Shown in pieces: positions 48,666 through 57,433 of a stretch of 64,000 nucleotides of DNA. Each line of letters begins with the position of its first letter. The first letter of the stretch is position 1. Source of the stretch: Blastopirellula marina (GTDB lineage: Bacteria; Planctomycetota; Planctomycetia; Pirellulales; Pirellulaceae); assembly GCF_002967765.1 (NCBI RefSeq), contig NZ_PUHY01000006.1, forward strand, positions 1-64,000, given 5' to 3'. Below the pieces are notes generated by a model. The model was not told the origin of the DNA and searched no databases. It saw only the letters and a program-made list of their open reading frames with translations. The position numbers and the translations under genes were made by a program.

Positions 48666-49415
48666 TTGTCTGACACGAAGAATGTCGTTCTTTGTTTCAT
48701 GGCTCATCCGGACGATGCCGAGATCTTATGTGGTGGTGTGTTAATTCGGCTTGGGCAACTTGGCTGGGATGTTCACATCGCGACGGCGGCCAACGGAGAT
48801 TGCGGATCAGAAAAACTCAGCCGTGAAGAGATTGCCACAATTCGCAAACAAGAAGGGATCGCAGCCGCTAAAAGCATTGGCGGCACGTACCATACCTTGG
48901 CTGAGCCCGATGTGAACGTGGTCTTCAATCAAGCGACCAACCGCAAAGCGATCGATCTATTCCGGCAGATTAATCCCACGCTGGTCATCACGCATCCTCG
49001 CGAAGACTACATGCTCGATCACGAGCAAACCCACCTCCTCGCGCGCAGCGCCGCATTCAGTTTCCCCATCCCCAATGCATCCAGCATCGCGCGTCATCCC
49101 GACGCACATATTCCGCACTTGTACTATGCCGATCCCGTGGAAGGCAAAGATCCCTACTCGGGTCAGATGGTGACTCCGACAACGGTGATCGATATTTCCA
49201 AGCAGATCGATCAAAAGGCGGAAATGCTGGCCTGTCATGCCTCGCAGCGAGATTGGTTGCGAGCCCACCATGGAATGGACGAGTACCTCGAAGCAATGAC
49301 GCGATTCAGTGCACATCGAGGCTCGCTCATTGGCGTCGAGTATGCCGAAGCGTTTCGTCAACACCTGGGACATGCGTTCCCCGAGAACGACCTTCTGGCA
49401 GAACTCCTCAAATAA
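48666..49415 (+). CDS. PIG-L family N-acetylglucosaminyl deacetylase
   Basis: 249 residues, start TTG 48666 eight bases after AGGAG. PIG-L/LmbE fold: Phe-Met-Ala-His14-Pro-Asp16-Asp17-Ala-Glu at the N-terminus is the zinc-binding signature; [16 protein letters not shown] carries the third ligand. Family members deacetylate GlcNAc in GlcNAc-PI, mycothiol, bacillithiol precursors or free GlcNAc derivatives. The next gene is a NagB-like isomerase/deaminase, so this pair probably handles an N-acetylglucosamine compound. Confidence 0.88.
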   Translation: MSDTKNVVLCFMAHPDDAEILCGGVLIRLGQLGWDVHIATAANGDCGSEKLSREEIATIRKQEGIAAAKSIGGTYHTLAEPDVNVVFNQATNRKAIDLFRQINPTLVITHPREDYMLDHEQTHLLARSAAFSFPIPNASSIARHPDAHIPHLYYADPVEGKDPYSGQMVTPTTVIDISKQIDQKAEMLACHASQRDWLRAHHGMDEYLEAMTRFSAHRGSLIGVEYAEAFRQHLGHAFPENDLLAELLK

Positions 49416-49462
49416 AAACCTTCCAACGACGAACAACTTACCGTGTAGCAAGGAAACAAACC

Positions 49463-50401
49463 GTGGCACGACCGATTAGCAAAGTAGCACCCGGCTGGTG
49501 GGATTACACGACGCTCGATGAAGAGTTATTGGCGGACGCCGCCAAGCTGACGCCAGAAGACTTGTTGCAACTTTCTCGCCCAGGTTTCGAGGTCCGCATC
49601 TTTGACACCCTGGAGGAACTGTATTGTGCAGAAGCACTCGAATACATCAATGCTTGGCAGCAAAGCACCCCAGACAACCCATGTGGCATTTGCGGGCCGA
49701 TTGGTCCGACCGAACAACTTCCGTTGGTCGCACGCATGGTGAACGCACTGGGAATCGACTTGAAGAAACATGATGCACACTTCTGGGGCATGGACGAATG
49801 GGTCGATGCGGATGATAAGCCGGTGCCAGTCGAGTTTCCACTGTCGTTCGCCAAGGCCGACAAAGATCTGTGTTTTGATCGGATCGATCCGAAACTGGCA
49901 ATGACTCCCACGAACTTGCACTTTCCAACTGGCGACCTGGCCGCGTTCTCGCAATCGTTTAGCGATATTCGCTGTGTCGTCATGCAAGGTGGCCAGGGGG
50001 AAGTCAAACATTGGGCATTCAACGATCCACCGAAGCGCGAAGGAGATTACGTCGATGCGCCTCCACCGCCGGAAGTTTATCGGGAATTAGCAACTCGCGT
50101 CACCGACTTGCATCCGATGACGGTCATCCAAAACGCACGGACCAGCGGCGGTGGCTACGTGCCACAAGTTCCGGTCCGGGCGTGCACTGTCGGGCCGAAA
50201 GAGACCTGGAAGGCGGAACGTGTTTCGATCTGGCATCCAGGCCACCACGACAATCCTTTCGGTATGCGTTTGTCGGCATTGATGATTAGTAAAGGCATTG
50301 CCGACACAAGCGTTCCGATGTCACTGCTCGCCGATCACCCCAGCGTGACGTTTAGTTACTATCGCGGCGGGATCGGCACCGTCGAAACCGAGATGCATTA
50401 A
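49463..50401 (+). CDS. NagB/6-phosphogluconolactonase-like glucosamine phosphate isomerase/deaminase
   Basis: 312 residues from GTG 49463, eight bases after AAGGA; the open frame to 49253 overlaps the deacetylase gene. Sugar-phosphate isomerase fold: Ile-Cys-Gly-Pro-Ile-Gly-Pro-Thr (phosphate loop, like Gly-Pro-Thr-Gly in NagB), Phe-Trp-Gly-Met-Asp-Glu-Trp-Val-Asp (catalytic Asp/Glu region), and Val-Met-Gln-Gly-Gly-Gln-Gly-Glu-Val. Longer than standard NagB (about 260). Likely converts an amino sugar phosphate made after the neighbouring deacetylase has acted. Confidence 0.7.
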   Translation: MARPISKVAPGWWDYTTLDEELLADAAKLTPEDLLQLSRPGFEVRIFDTLEELYCAEALEYINAWQQSTPDNPCGICGPIGPTEQLPLVARMVNALGIDLKKHDAHFWGMDEWVDADDKPVPVEFPLSFAKADKDLCFDRIDPKLAMTPTNLHFPTGDLAAFSQSFSDIRCVVMQGGQGEVKHWAFNDPPKREGDYVDAPPPPEVYRELATRVTDLHPMTVIQNARTSGGGYVPQVPVRACTVGPKETWKAERVSIWHPGHHDNPFGMRLSALMISKGIADTSVPMSLLADHPSVTFSYYRGGIGTVETEMH

Positions 50402-50829
50402 TGACAACCCCCATGGCGGAAATCCCCGAGAGCCTGCGAGACGATGAGTACAACCTCAAACTATTGGGGATCTTTCATTACGTCCTCGCCGGCCTGACCG
50501 CAGTCATCGGGTGCTTTCCGATTCTTCACGTGGTGGTCGGTTTTATCATGATCGTCATCGGAGCCGCCGATGGAAGGGCTGGCCCGATGCCGATCCTCGG
50601 TGGCCTGTTATTCACCTTAATCGGTGGCCTGGTGTTTGTGGTCTTTCAAGCGATGGCAGTTTGCTTGTTTCTTTCGGGGAAATTCCTGCAAGCCCATAAG
50701 CACCATACGTACTGCCTAGTAGTGGCGGTCATGATTTGTTTTTCGTTTCCCGTCGGAACGGTACTAGGGATCTTCACGCTCTTAGTCTTGATTCGCCCAG
50801 AAGTGAGAAGTTTGTTCGGAGCAAAGTAG
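50401..50829 (+). CDS. Small four-helix membrane protein, copy 1
   Basis: 142 residues; ATG 50401 shares a base with the preceding TAA. Hydrophobic segments at about 22-40, 43-55, 64-88 and 104-130. The C-terminal part Tyr-Cys-Leu-Val-Val-Ala-Val-Met and Val-Leu-Ile-Arg-Pro-Glu-Val-Arg-Ser-Leu-Phe is shared with the next gene. No known function. Confidence 0.7.
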   Translation: MTTPMAEIPESLRDDEYNLKLLGIFHYVLAGLTAVIGCFPILHVVVGFIMIVIGAADGRAGPMPILGGLLFTLIGGLVFVVFQAMAVCLFLSGKFLQAHKHHTYCLVVAVMICFSFPVGTVLGIFTLLVLIRPEVRSLFGAK

Positions 50830-50852
50830 CAAACAAGGAATGTAAACACCGC

Positions 50853-51308
50853 ATGGCAATCGCAGAGAACGAAATCCAATACGAGAACGAAAACGACTCA
50901 CCTTATTTGTACGTCCTCGAAATCTTTTACTACATCCTCGCGGTCCTCAGTTTTTTGGCTGGCTTAGTTAAGATGTACCAGCTTTATCAGCTTCAGGTCG
51001 CTCAACGACAGATATCCAATTTGCTTACAGGCATTCAATCCCAAAACTTGCTACCGAATTATCAGGCTCCGCAAATTGAAAACATATCCGTCGTGGCAAT
51101 TTTATCATTAGGATTGACGATTGCTCTTGGCATCGTCCAGTTCGGAACAGCAAACTCTTTGAAAAACCGCCACAACTACATGTTCTGTCTTGTGGTGGCA
51201 GCGGTTGGTTGCCTATCTGGTTCTCTCGCAGGCATCGTGGGTGTTGCCACGTTTTTCGTGCTCGTTCGACCAAGCGTCAAGAGAATCTTCCAACGCCCGA
51301 AAATATAA
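50853..51308 (+). CDS. Small four-helix membrane protein, copy 2
   Basis: 151 residues from ATG 50853 (an upstream extension to 50736 overlaps the first copy). Membrane segments at about 18-40, 70-95, 105-125 and 130-145. Phe-Cys-Leu-Val-Val-Ala-Ala-Val and Val-Leu-Val-Arg-Pro-Ser-Val-Lys-Arg-Ile-Phe match copy 1, so the two arose by tandem duplication and have diverged at the N-terminus. A Gln-rich extracytoplasmic loop at about 45-60 is unique to this copy. Confidence 0.65.
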   Translation: MAIAENEIQYENENDSPYLYVLEIFYYILAVLSFLAGLVKMYQLYQLQVAQRQISNLLTGIQSQNLLPNYQAPQIENISVVAILSLGLTIALGIVQFGTANSLKNRHNYMFCLVVAAVGCLSGSLAGIVGVATFFVLVRPSVKRIFQRPKI

Positions 51309-51417
51309 GCTCGAACGCCGATTGCTCTGGAATTGCGTTCGCATCTTGCGCCAAAATGGCATGAGAGTTGCACTAGTGTAACTCACAACAACCACTTGGC
51401 GGATAAGGATGCGCTCG

Positions 51418-51924
51418 ATGGGATTTATCGGGGATTTCAAGAAGTTTGCGCTGCGCGGCAACCTGTTGGATATGGCCGTTGGCTTCACGGTTGGCGCTGC
51501 ATTTACTTCAGTGGCAAAGTCACTCGTCACAGACATCATCATGCCCCCCTTAGGATTCCTCCTGGGGAAGAGTGACTTCTCGGATTTGTTTTTCATTCTG
51601 AATAAGAAAGAAGCAGACAAAACCTACGCCACGCTCGCCCAGGCCCAAGCCGATGGGCTGACAACGATCAACTATGGGTTGTTCATCAACAACATCATTT
51701 CGTTTCTGCTCGTTGCCTTGGCGATGTTTCTCATCATCCGCATGGTGAATCAGTTGGACAGAAGTCTTGAGGATGCTTTCGGTGGAGACAAACCACAGCC
51801 GGGCGATCCCGAGAACAAGAAGTGTCCGTACTGTTTGTCGACTATTCCTTTTCGCGCCACGCGGTGCGCCTCCTGCACGGCTGAACTTCCTTCGGTCGAT
51901 ACGAAGGGCAGCACAACGAACTAA
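51418..51924 (+). CDS. mscL: MscL-type mechanosensitive channel with C-terminal zinc ribbon
   Basis: 168 residues from ATG 51418 (51409 is possible; MscL proteins normally begin Met-Gly-Phe/Leu-Ile). Residues 1-110 are MscL: Gly-Asp-Phe-Lys-Lys-Phe-Ala-Leu-Arg-Gly-Asn-Leu-Leu-Asp-Met-Ala-Val-Gly, pore helix with Gly-Ala-Ala-Phe-Thr-Ser-Val, and a second membrane helix at about 78-100. It releases solutes upon hypo-osmotic shock. Unusual: the C-terminus carries Cys-Pro-Tyr-Cys...Cys-Ala-Ser-Cys, a zinc ribbon in place of the usual cytoplasmic helical bundle ending. Confidence 0.92.
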   Translation: MGFIGDFKKFALRGNLLDMAVGFTVGAAFTSVAKSLVTDIIMPPLGFLLGKSDFSDLFFILNKKEADKTYATLAQAQADGLTTINYGLFINNIISFLLVALAMFLIIRMVNQLDRSLEDAFGGDKPQPGDPENKKCPYCLSTIPFRATRCASCTAELPSVDTKGSTTN

Positions 51925-51965
51925 ACAACCACATCACTTCCTCGTTTGAGCTTTAACCTAGGATC

Positions 51966-52610
51966 ATGGCACCCATTAAGATTTTCAACACAACTCCGGC
52001 TAAGTATGGCGAGGACTACCAACGTGGGTGGATTGGCTTCAACCACGCTGATAGTTGGTTTTCCAAGGGAATCGCCCAGGTAGAACAGTGGAAACAGGTT
52101 TCCGACGTGACCGTTTCACACGTTTTCGTCGTTACTGGCGAAGACGAAGTCGTCGAGGCCGCTTACCCCAAGGGAGTCGTCCGCTCGAAGTTAAGTTACG
52201 AATATTGGCCGAAGGAAGACCGTTATGTGATCTTCCGTAAGCCTAAGGGCCTGACGCCTGAACTGGCGGATCGCATTGCGGAAACGGCCGAAGAGCAGTT
52301 GGGAACCGATTTCGACTATGCAACGACGGCCAACCTAGCGATCCAGAAAAACTTCCTCGGCTGGATCACCAATTGGTTGACTTCGGACGAAGTCAATCGC
52401 GCTGGCGACTATTTGGTTGAAAGCGACAGCCGTTGGCTTTGCAGCGCGCTGGGAGCCTACTGCCTCAAGTCGCAGAAAGAATACGACGGGATTGGAGTGC
52501 TAGAGAATCGTCCTGGCATGATCACTCCACAGGAACTGTTTGAATGCGACGAGTTATTTGAACCCGTCCAACGAACCGATGGCAGCAAAGCCCCGGTGCA
52601 AATCAAATAA
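51966..52610 (+). CDS. YiiX/NlpC-P60-like papain-type hydrolase
   Basis: 214 residues. Permuted papain-type catalytic residues are probable: His52 in Asp-Val-Thr-Val-Ser-His-Val-Phe-Val-Val and Cys159 in Arg-Trp-Leu-Cys-Ser-Ala-Leu, the order seen in YiiX/YaeF-like permuted NlpC/P60 proteins (His before Cys). No signal peptide. Such enzymes cleave amide or acyl bonds in cell-wall peptides or lipoproteins; the substrate here is unknown. The next gene starts at the base after its stop. Confidence 0.65.
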   Translation: MAPIKIFNTTPAKYGEDYQRGWIGFNHADSWFSKGIAQVEQWKQVSDVTVSHVFVVTGEDEVVEAAYPKGVVRSKLSYEYWPKEDRYVIFRKPKGLTPELADRIAETAEEQLGTDFDYATTANLAIQKNFLGWITNWLTSDEVNRAGDYLVESDSRWLCSALGAYCLKSQKEYDGIGVLENRPGMITPQELFECDELFEPVQRTDGSKAPVQIK

Positions 52611-53576
52611 ATGAGCATCACTTGGCAAATCGTGATCGTCACAACGATCGCGATCATTGCACTGGCAATGGTCGCGCGGTGGTTGGTCCGCTACTTCCTT
52701 TCCGGCACCTACAAAGCTGGCGAGGTTGTCGATCCTTACCGCCCGCGGAATTTTGATGTACCTGATCCAGCGCCGGTCGAATTCGTTGGCGAACAGGGCA
52801 CGATATTGCGTGGCCGCTATTGGCGTGGATCGAGTGACTATGCCATCGTGGTCGTGCATGGAATCGACGGTCCGTCGATTGAAATGCTCCCGCATGTGGC
52901 TTACCTCTACCGAGCTGGTTACCACGTGCTCTTGTATGACAACCGTGGTCGCGGCCGAAGTGGTGGAGGATTCTCGACGCTCGGATTTTTGGAATGGCGC
53001 GACGTGTTGCATGCGGTGAAGTGGATGCGCGACAGGCCTGATGTCGCCCCCGAAAACATTGGCTTGCACGGTCTTTCGCTGGGTGCTGCCAGCGTAATCA
53101 TGGCTGCGGCTGAAGATCAGTCTATTCGAGGCGTACTTGCCGAAAGTCCATTTGTCAGCATGCCGCTCATGCTGGGACATATTGGCAACAAGTTAACGCG
53201 ACTGCCAACGTTCCTAATTGGCGGTATCGTCCAGCGAGTCATCGACTGGTCGATCGGCACGAAACTGCAAATCGTTGAGCCGTATGCCGCCGTCGAGAAG
53301 ATCTCTCCTCGGCCTCTTTACATCATCGACGCCGAGCATGACCAGCTGTTCCCAGCAGAAACAGCCCGAACGGTTTACGACGCCGCGAAAGAGCCTAAGC
53401 AATTTTGGAAGGTTCATGGCGCTGCCCATGCTAACTGCTGGCATGTGCTGCCCGACGAATACGAGCGACGGGCGCTCGAATTTTGGGAGATGGTATTCTC
53501 CGATAATCCACCGGAAGTCATTTACCCAACTTCGTCCGATCCCAGTAAGTCGGCGAGCTTATCGACTGCAGATTAG
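52611..53576 (+). CDS. Membrane-anchored alpha/beta-hydrolase
   Basis: 321 residues, ATG 52611 directly after the stop of the YiiX-like gene. N-terminal membrane anchor (6-30), then hydrolase core: Val-Val-His-Gly-Ile-Asp-Gly oxyanion loop, Asp-Asn-Arg-Gly-Arg-Gly-Arg-Ser-Gly-Gly, elbow Gly154-Leu-Ser156-Leu-Gly158, Asp in Ile-Ile-Asp-Ala-Glu-His-Asp and His in Gly-Ala-Ala-His-Ala-Asn-Cys. Resembles BAAT/peptidase S9-like hydrolases of the inner membrane. Stop overlaps the convergent TetR gene by four bases. Confidence 0.85.
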   Translation: MSITWQIVIVTTIAIIALAMVARWLVRYFLSGTYKAGEVVDPYRPRNFDVPDPAPVEFVGEQGTILRGRYWRGSSDYAIVVVHGIDGPSIEMLPHVAYLYRAGYHVLLYDNRGRGRSGGGFSTLGFLEWRDVLHAVKWMRDRPDVAPENIGLHGLSLGAASVIMAAAEDQSIRGVLAESPFVSMPLMLGHIGNKLTRLPTFLIGGIVQRVIDWSIGTKLQIVEPYAAVEKISPRPLYIIDAEHDQLFPAETARTVYDAAKEPKQFWKVHGAAHANCWHVLPDEYERRALEFWEMVFSDNPPEVIYPTSSDPSKSASLSTAD

Positions 53577-54181
53577 GCCGCGGTCCTTGATTGACCAAGC
53601 GCGTCGTCGATTGCGAGATTTGCGAGCGAGCGTGCATAGTCAATCGTTTGCTTGTTGCCAGTCACATGTTGCATAACGTACGCGCCTTCGGCGATCAGGC
53701 ACAACTTGCGAGCCAATGTCTGCGGATCAGCAATGCGGCAGTTTTCCGCCAGCTGCAGGACGAAGGTCTCTACAATATGACGATTAGCGGCAGCCGCCTG
53801 GAAGATTGGTTCGTTCGGATTGGGAAACTCCATGACGGCTCGCACGAAAATACATCCTTGAAATTCGTCCTGGGAAAGGATGAACTCGACCAAGTCGAAC
53901 ACAGCTCGTAGTTGCCCTTCCGCGGTTGGACCACCCTTCTGCCAAACGATCTCACGACAAATACCAGAAAGCCACTGTGCTTTCTCGTCGAGTGCGGCCA
54001 GTAGCAATTCGTCTTTCGATGCGAAGTGCTTATAGAACGCGGTCTTACTAATTCCGACGTCCGCGATAATCTGATCCAAACCGACGTTGCGGAAGCCTTC
54101 TTTGTAGAAACGCGTGATCGCTGCTTGGACGAGGCGATCTTTCGTTGGAGTCTTGCCCACAGTTATCTCCTTGTTTTTCAC
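53573..54181 (-). CDS. TetR/AcrR-family transcriptional repressor
   Basis: 202 residues. N-terminal HTH: Ala-Ala-Ile-Thr-Arg-Phe-Tyr-Lys-Glu-Gly-Phe-Arg-Asn-Val-Gly-Leu-Asp-Gln-Ile and Val-Gly-Ile-Ser-Lys-Thr-Ala-Phe-Tyr-Lys-His-Phe (about 20-55), the classical TetR signature; C-terminal ligand domain (60-202). Divergent to the methyltransferase gene at 54364 with a 182-base intergenic region that contains repeats, so it probably controls that gene and itself. Confidence 0.93.
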   Translation of the reverse strand: MKNKEITVGKTPTKDRLVQAAITRFYKEGFRNVGLDQIIADVGISKTAFYKHFASKDELLLAALDEKAQWLSGICREIVWQKGGPTAEGQLRAVFDLVEFILSQDEFQGCIFVRAVMEFPNPNEPIFQAAAANRHIVETFVLQLAENCRIADPQTLARKLCLIAEGAYVMQHVTGNKQTIDYARSLANLAIDDALGQSRTAA

Positions 54182-54193
54182 GCGTTTTGGCTT

Positions 54194-54232
54194 GTTGACC
54201 GACAGTACACCTAAAGTTTACCGAAAGTCAAC
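54194..54232. promoter_or_regulatory. Candidate TetR operator
   Basis: Inverted repeat GTTGAC (54194-54199) / GTCAAC (54227-54232), enclosing direct repeats ACCTAAAGT (54209-54217) and ACCGAAAGT (54220-54228). It lies 13 bases upstream of the TetR start and 132 before the mddA-like start, the usual place of an autoregulatory operator. The spacing of the inverted repeat is wider than usual. Confidence 0.35.
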
Positions 54233-54363
54233 GCAACCAATTTCAAAGGGGCACGATAATCCGTAGCGTATTGAAAATCAGCGTGGATCGTCTTGTGGTC
54301 GAATGGCCGGGGCAGCCACTTGACCCATCGTCCATTTCTCTGAATTTAGAGTCGGCATCGAAC

Positions 54364-55116
54364 ATGACACGTATTCTAACGCTTCCTTACGCACTTCTCG
54401 CCTACCTAATCTTCTTGGCGACGATGGGCTATTTTTTGTTCTTCTTGGCTGGCGCTGTCGTTCCGATCACGGTCGATTCGCCGTCGCAACATTCCTTGAC
54501 CGTGGCAATTGCGATCGACATCGCGTTAATCCTGCTCTTTGCGGTTCAACATTCGGTTATGGCCCGTCCCGCGTTTAAGCGGATGTGGACCAAGATTGTC
54601 CCACCGTCAATGGAACGAGCCACCTATGTTCACGCATCGAATGTGGTCCTGATCGTGTTGATTGTCTTCTGGCAGGGAATCGATATTAAGCTATGGGATA
54701 TCCAACAGCCGATCGTACGAACTGCGATCTGGGTTTTATACGTATTCGGTTTTCTGATGGTCCCGGTCGTGAGCTTAATGATCAATCATTTCGACCTGTT
54801 CGGCTTGCGTCAGGCCTGGCTGCACTTGAAAGATCGCGAATACCAACCGCTGCCGTTTCGCACTCCTTTGCTGTACGCGATTGTTCGTCACCCGCTGTAC
54901 CTGGCCTGGGGAGCTGCGTTCTGGATTACGCCCACCATGACCGCCGGGCACCTGCTCTTGGCGGTCGGAATGACCATCTATATGGGCGTCGCCGCCGTCA
55001 TCGAAGAACGTGACTTGGTTGGCGTATATGGCGATCAATACCGCAAGTATCAGAAGGACGTTCCCATGTTCGTACCTCGTCTCGGAAGCCGCCTCGAAGC
55101 GGAGGGGACGAGCTAA
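54364..55116 (+). CDS. mddA: Methanethiol S-methyltransferase-like membrane protein
   Basis: 250 residues from ATG 54364 (the frame is open to 54271; the extra part lacks a Shine-Dalgarno). Five or six membrane helices. MddA hallmarks: Phe-Ala-Val-Gln-His-Ser-Val-Met-Ala-Arg-Pro, Val-Pro-Pro-Ser-Met-Glu-Arg-Ala-Thr-Tyr-Val, Asp-Leu-Phe-Gly-Leu-Arg-Gln, Val-Arg-His-Pro-Leu-Tyr-Leu and Glu-Glu-Arg-Asp-Leu. MddA methylates methanethiol with SAM to dimethyl sulphide. The isoprenylcysteine methyltransferase family is the wider relative. Adjacent TetR suggests induced expression. Confidence 0.85.
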   Translation: MTRILTLPYALLAYLIFLATMGYFLFFLAGAVVPITVDSPSQHSLTVAIAIDIALILLFAVQHSVMARPAFKRMWTKIVPPSMERATYVHASNVVLIVLIVFWQGIDIKLWDIQQPIVRTAIWVLYVFGFLMVPVVSLMINHFDLFGLRQAWLHLKDREYQPLPFRTPLLYAIVRHPLYLAWGAAFWITPTMTAGHLLLAVGMTIYMGVAAVIEERDLVGVYGDQYRKYQKDVPMFVPRLGSRLEAEGTS

Positions 55117-55228
55117 GTCCACAATTCGATCATTTTCGCCAAGGTCCCTGGCGATTATCATGAACCGCCGACTGGAACGCGTGTCCAAGTCGGCGGCTCC
55201 GTTTCTTGCACTCCCTTCGGTACGGCGA

Positions 55229-55627
55229 ATGATCGACTACCAACTTGAACCTGATCTCTCGGTCGATGAATACCATGAAATCCTCGTCCGCTCCGGCCTG
55301 GCTGAACGACGCCCAGCCGACGATCGAGAAAAGCTATCCAAAATGATTGGCAACGCCGACATCGTGCTTACGGCTCGCAGTGCAGGCAAGCTGGTCGGAA
55401 TCTCACGTTGCATGACCGATTTCGCTCACGCCACGTACCTGGCCGATTTGGCGGTCGATCGCGACTTCCAGAAACAAGGCATCGGTCGCGAACTAATCGC
55501 CCGCAGCCACGAAGCAGCCGGCAAGCACACGATCCTCCTACTTCTCGCCGCTCCGGCGGCCGCCAGCTACTACCCGCACGTCGGCTTGGAGAAGCACGAC
55601 TCGTGCTGGATTATTCCGCGAAGTTAG
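55229..55627 (+). CDS. GNAT-family N-acetyltransferase
   Basis: 132 residues from ATG 55229, chosen because family members of this type start Met-Ile-x-Tyr and proceed Leu-Ser-Val-Asp-Glu-Tyr...Ser-Gly-Leu-Ala-Glu-Arg-Arg-Pro; the frame is open back to 55010 inside mddA and ATG 55160 is an alternative. CoA-binding motif A Leu-Ala-Val-Asp-Arg-Asp-Phe-Gln-Lys-Gln-Gly-Ile-Gly-Arg-Glu-Leu. C-terminal Tyr-Tyr-Pro-His-Val-Gly-Leu-Glu. Acceptor unknown. Confidence 0.88.
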   Translation: MIDYQLEPDLSVDEYHEILVRSGLAERRPADDREKLSKMIGNADIVLTARSAGKLVGISRCMTDFAHATYLADLAVDRDFQKQGIGRELIARSHEAAGKHTILLLLAAPAAASYYPHVGLEKHDSCWIIPRS

Positions 55628-55637
55628 GCAGGCGGTT

Positions 55638-56798
55638 TTGTTCGATCAAATCAAGAAAAACATTCCTCGATTTACGCTCCGCACGGCATTTATCTCGCTG
55701 GTCGTTCTATCGTTCGTCTTCGCGGTAACCTCCATGCTTACGCACGGCTATCGCCGCGAAGTGAGGAACGCCCAGGCACTAATTGAAAACTATAAAGCCA
55801 CCGTCTCGACAAGCTTGTATGGCGACCGTGATTTTGTCGTCCGACCGTCCATGCCGATTACTGGTCCTTGGGCCTATTCGTTTGGCCGGCTTTTCATGCC
55901 CATTCGGACTATTGAGATTAAGAATGCCAAGCTCGGAGACGAAGCTTGGGAAACCATGGGCAAGTTAGATGATCCCATGATACTTGTCTTGGAAGATTGT
56001 CAGATTACGACGTCAGGCCCAACATTCTCACGGATGCCTCGGCTATGGCGAATTCATCTTCGCCGCACGAATGTTACCGCTGCTCAAATGGGTGAAATCG
56101 CTCAGCTCGATAACCTACAAGATCTCCGATTCGACGGATGTAACGACGAACCCTTCCGATGGCTCGATCAACTCTGCTTCGTGAGCCGCGTTCGGAAAAT
56201 CTACTTTAACCATTACGTCATAAGCCATGCACAGCTTCAAACACTTACAGACGGAATGTGGTATCGAATCGACTTGTCCAACTCCCACATCGACTTGGGC
56301 CGATTGGAAGAGTTACCTCCAAACAACCAGTACACACAATACATGTCCGTCTTAAAACCGCATCTCGCTGAATCAATGCGGCGTGAAGACCTACCAAGAT
56401 TCTGTGCGCATGATTACGGATTAGCAAATACCAACGTCGGCGATCAATTCGTCGCTAAGATGCTATTCCAGGACAACTATTATGATCTAGACCTAAGCGG
56501 AACCAACATTTCAGACGACACGCTAGAGCTGCTTGGCACGGTCAGCCATCCTGTGCGACGATTGGCGTTCAACGATACCAACGTCACTGACGATGGACTT
56601 CGCCATCTATTCAAAATGGAAATCGAAGAAGATATCGAGCTCTTCGGCACCCAGGTAACTCGCCGCTCGCTGGACGATCTAGAAAAGCTTGGCCGTGGGA
56701 ATTGTCCGTCGTACGATAAACTGAAAGCGGCAATCGAAGCGCATCTTTTCACATCAACACTTAAACAAAAGGGTCAACAGGTTCCCGGTGGTAGGTGA
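55638..56798 (+). CDS. Membrane-anchored LRR-like protein
   Basis: 386 residues, likely TTG start at 55638. N-terminal basic segment then a membrane helix (about 15-35). Residues 90-360 show irregular leucine-rich-repeat-like units with Ile-x-x-(Leu/Ile)-x-Leu-x-x-Thr/Asn-x-(Ile/Val), for example Leu-Asp-Leu-Ser-Gly-Thr-Asn-Ile-Ser-Asp-Asp-Thr-Leu and Leu-Ala-Phe-Asn-Asp-Thr-Asn-Val-Thr-Asp-Asp-Gly-Leu. Such anchored repeat proteins are common in planctomycetes. Function unknown, protein binding likely. Confidence 0.7.
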   Translation: MFDQIKKNIPRFTLRTAFISLVVLSFVFAVTSMLTHGYRREVRNAQALIENYKATVSTSLYGDRDFVVRPSMPITGPWAYSFGRLFMPIRTIEIKNAKLGDEAWETMGKLDDPMILVLEDCQITTSGPTFSRMPRLWRIHLRRTNVTAAQMGEIAQLDNLQDLRFDGCNDEPFRWLDQLCFVSRVRKIYFNHYVISHAQLQTLTDGMWYRIDLSNSHIDLGRLEELPPNNQYTQYMSVLKPHLAESMRREDLPRFCAHDYGLANTNVGDQFVAKMLFQDNYYDLDLSGTNISDDTLELLGTVSHPVRRLAFNDTNVTDDGLRHLFKMEIEEDIELFGTQVTRRSLDDLEKLGRGNCPSYDKLKAAIEAHLFTSTLKQKGQQVPGGR

Positions 56799-56846
56799 TT
56801 CAACACCCCGCTAACGCATCATCGAATCGGCCACAGGAGGTTCATT

Positions 56847-57134
56847 TTGGCATTCCAAAGATCCCCACGTGCATGGGCCACCATGATAGTTGCCGTGTCG
56901 ATCTGTTTTGCCATCTTGCGGGCGGGCATTCCACTTGCCGTTTCCCTTGCGGGAGCAGAATCCATTGCGGAAAAGCTCGCCGCGAAACTCAACATGGACG
57001 CAAATGAATTGCGTGAAAAGTTACAGCCCATCCTTATGGAAGGATCGATGCGACGAGGGGTCATGTGTGCGGCCCCATTTCTTATACTGGCCGGCATGGC
57101 CGAGATGATAATTCGCAGCACATCCGACACGTAG
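56847..57134 (+). CDS. Small membrane protein of unknown function
   Basis: 95 residues, TTG start 56847 after AGGAGG. Two hydrophobic segments (about 10-35 and 73-90) with a charged helical middle (Glu-Lys-Leu-Ala-Ala-Lys-Leu-Asn-Met-Asp). No family recognised. Confidence 0.6.
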   Translation: MAFQRSPRAWATMIVAVSICFAILRAGIPLAVSLAGAESIAEKLAAKLNMDANELREKLQPILMEGSMRRGVMCAAPFLILAGMAEMIIRSTSDT

Positions 57135-57148
57135 CGATCAGCTAGGTG

Positions 57149-57433
57149 TTATCGCAGTAGATTCTCAAGTGTTTCTGCAAACGATTCCGTCAAATGCCGT
57201 AGGCACGCCGCATCGTAATGATGGTCAGGGAATAGCGTCCGCAGCCCCTTTTCCAGATCATGAACGCGATGTTCCCAGTCAGGATGCTTCGCCTTTTTGT
57301 TTCGCCTGGCATAGCTCATCCAGCGGCGGATAGCGGGCTCGATCAACTGTAGATGCGCCATGGGGCATCCCTCGGCTGATTCGCGCGTGATGATCGTGGT
57401 CAAAGCCTCGACAAGTTCCTGATGTGTGGTCAT
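57149..57433 (-). CDS. Conserved-looking hypothetical protein linked to phosphatase gene
   Basis: 94 residues, all-helical composition with several charged patches (Arg-Arg-Asn-Lys-Lys-Ala-Lys) and His-His near residue 71. ATG at 57433 overlaps the stop of the phosphatase gene (ATGA), so it is co-translated with it. No known family. Confidence 0.6.
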   Translation of the reverse strand: MTTHQELVEALTTIITRESAEGCPMAHLQLIEPAIRRWMSYARRNKKAKHPDWEHRVHDLEKGLRTLFPDHHYDAACLRHLTESFAETLENLLR

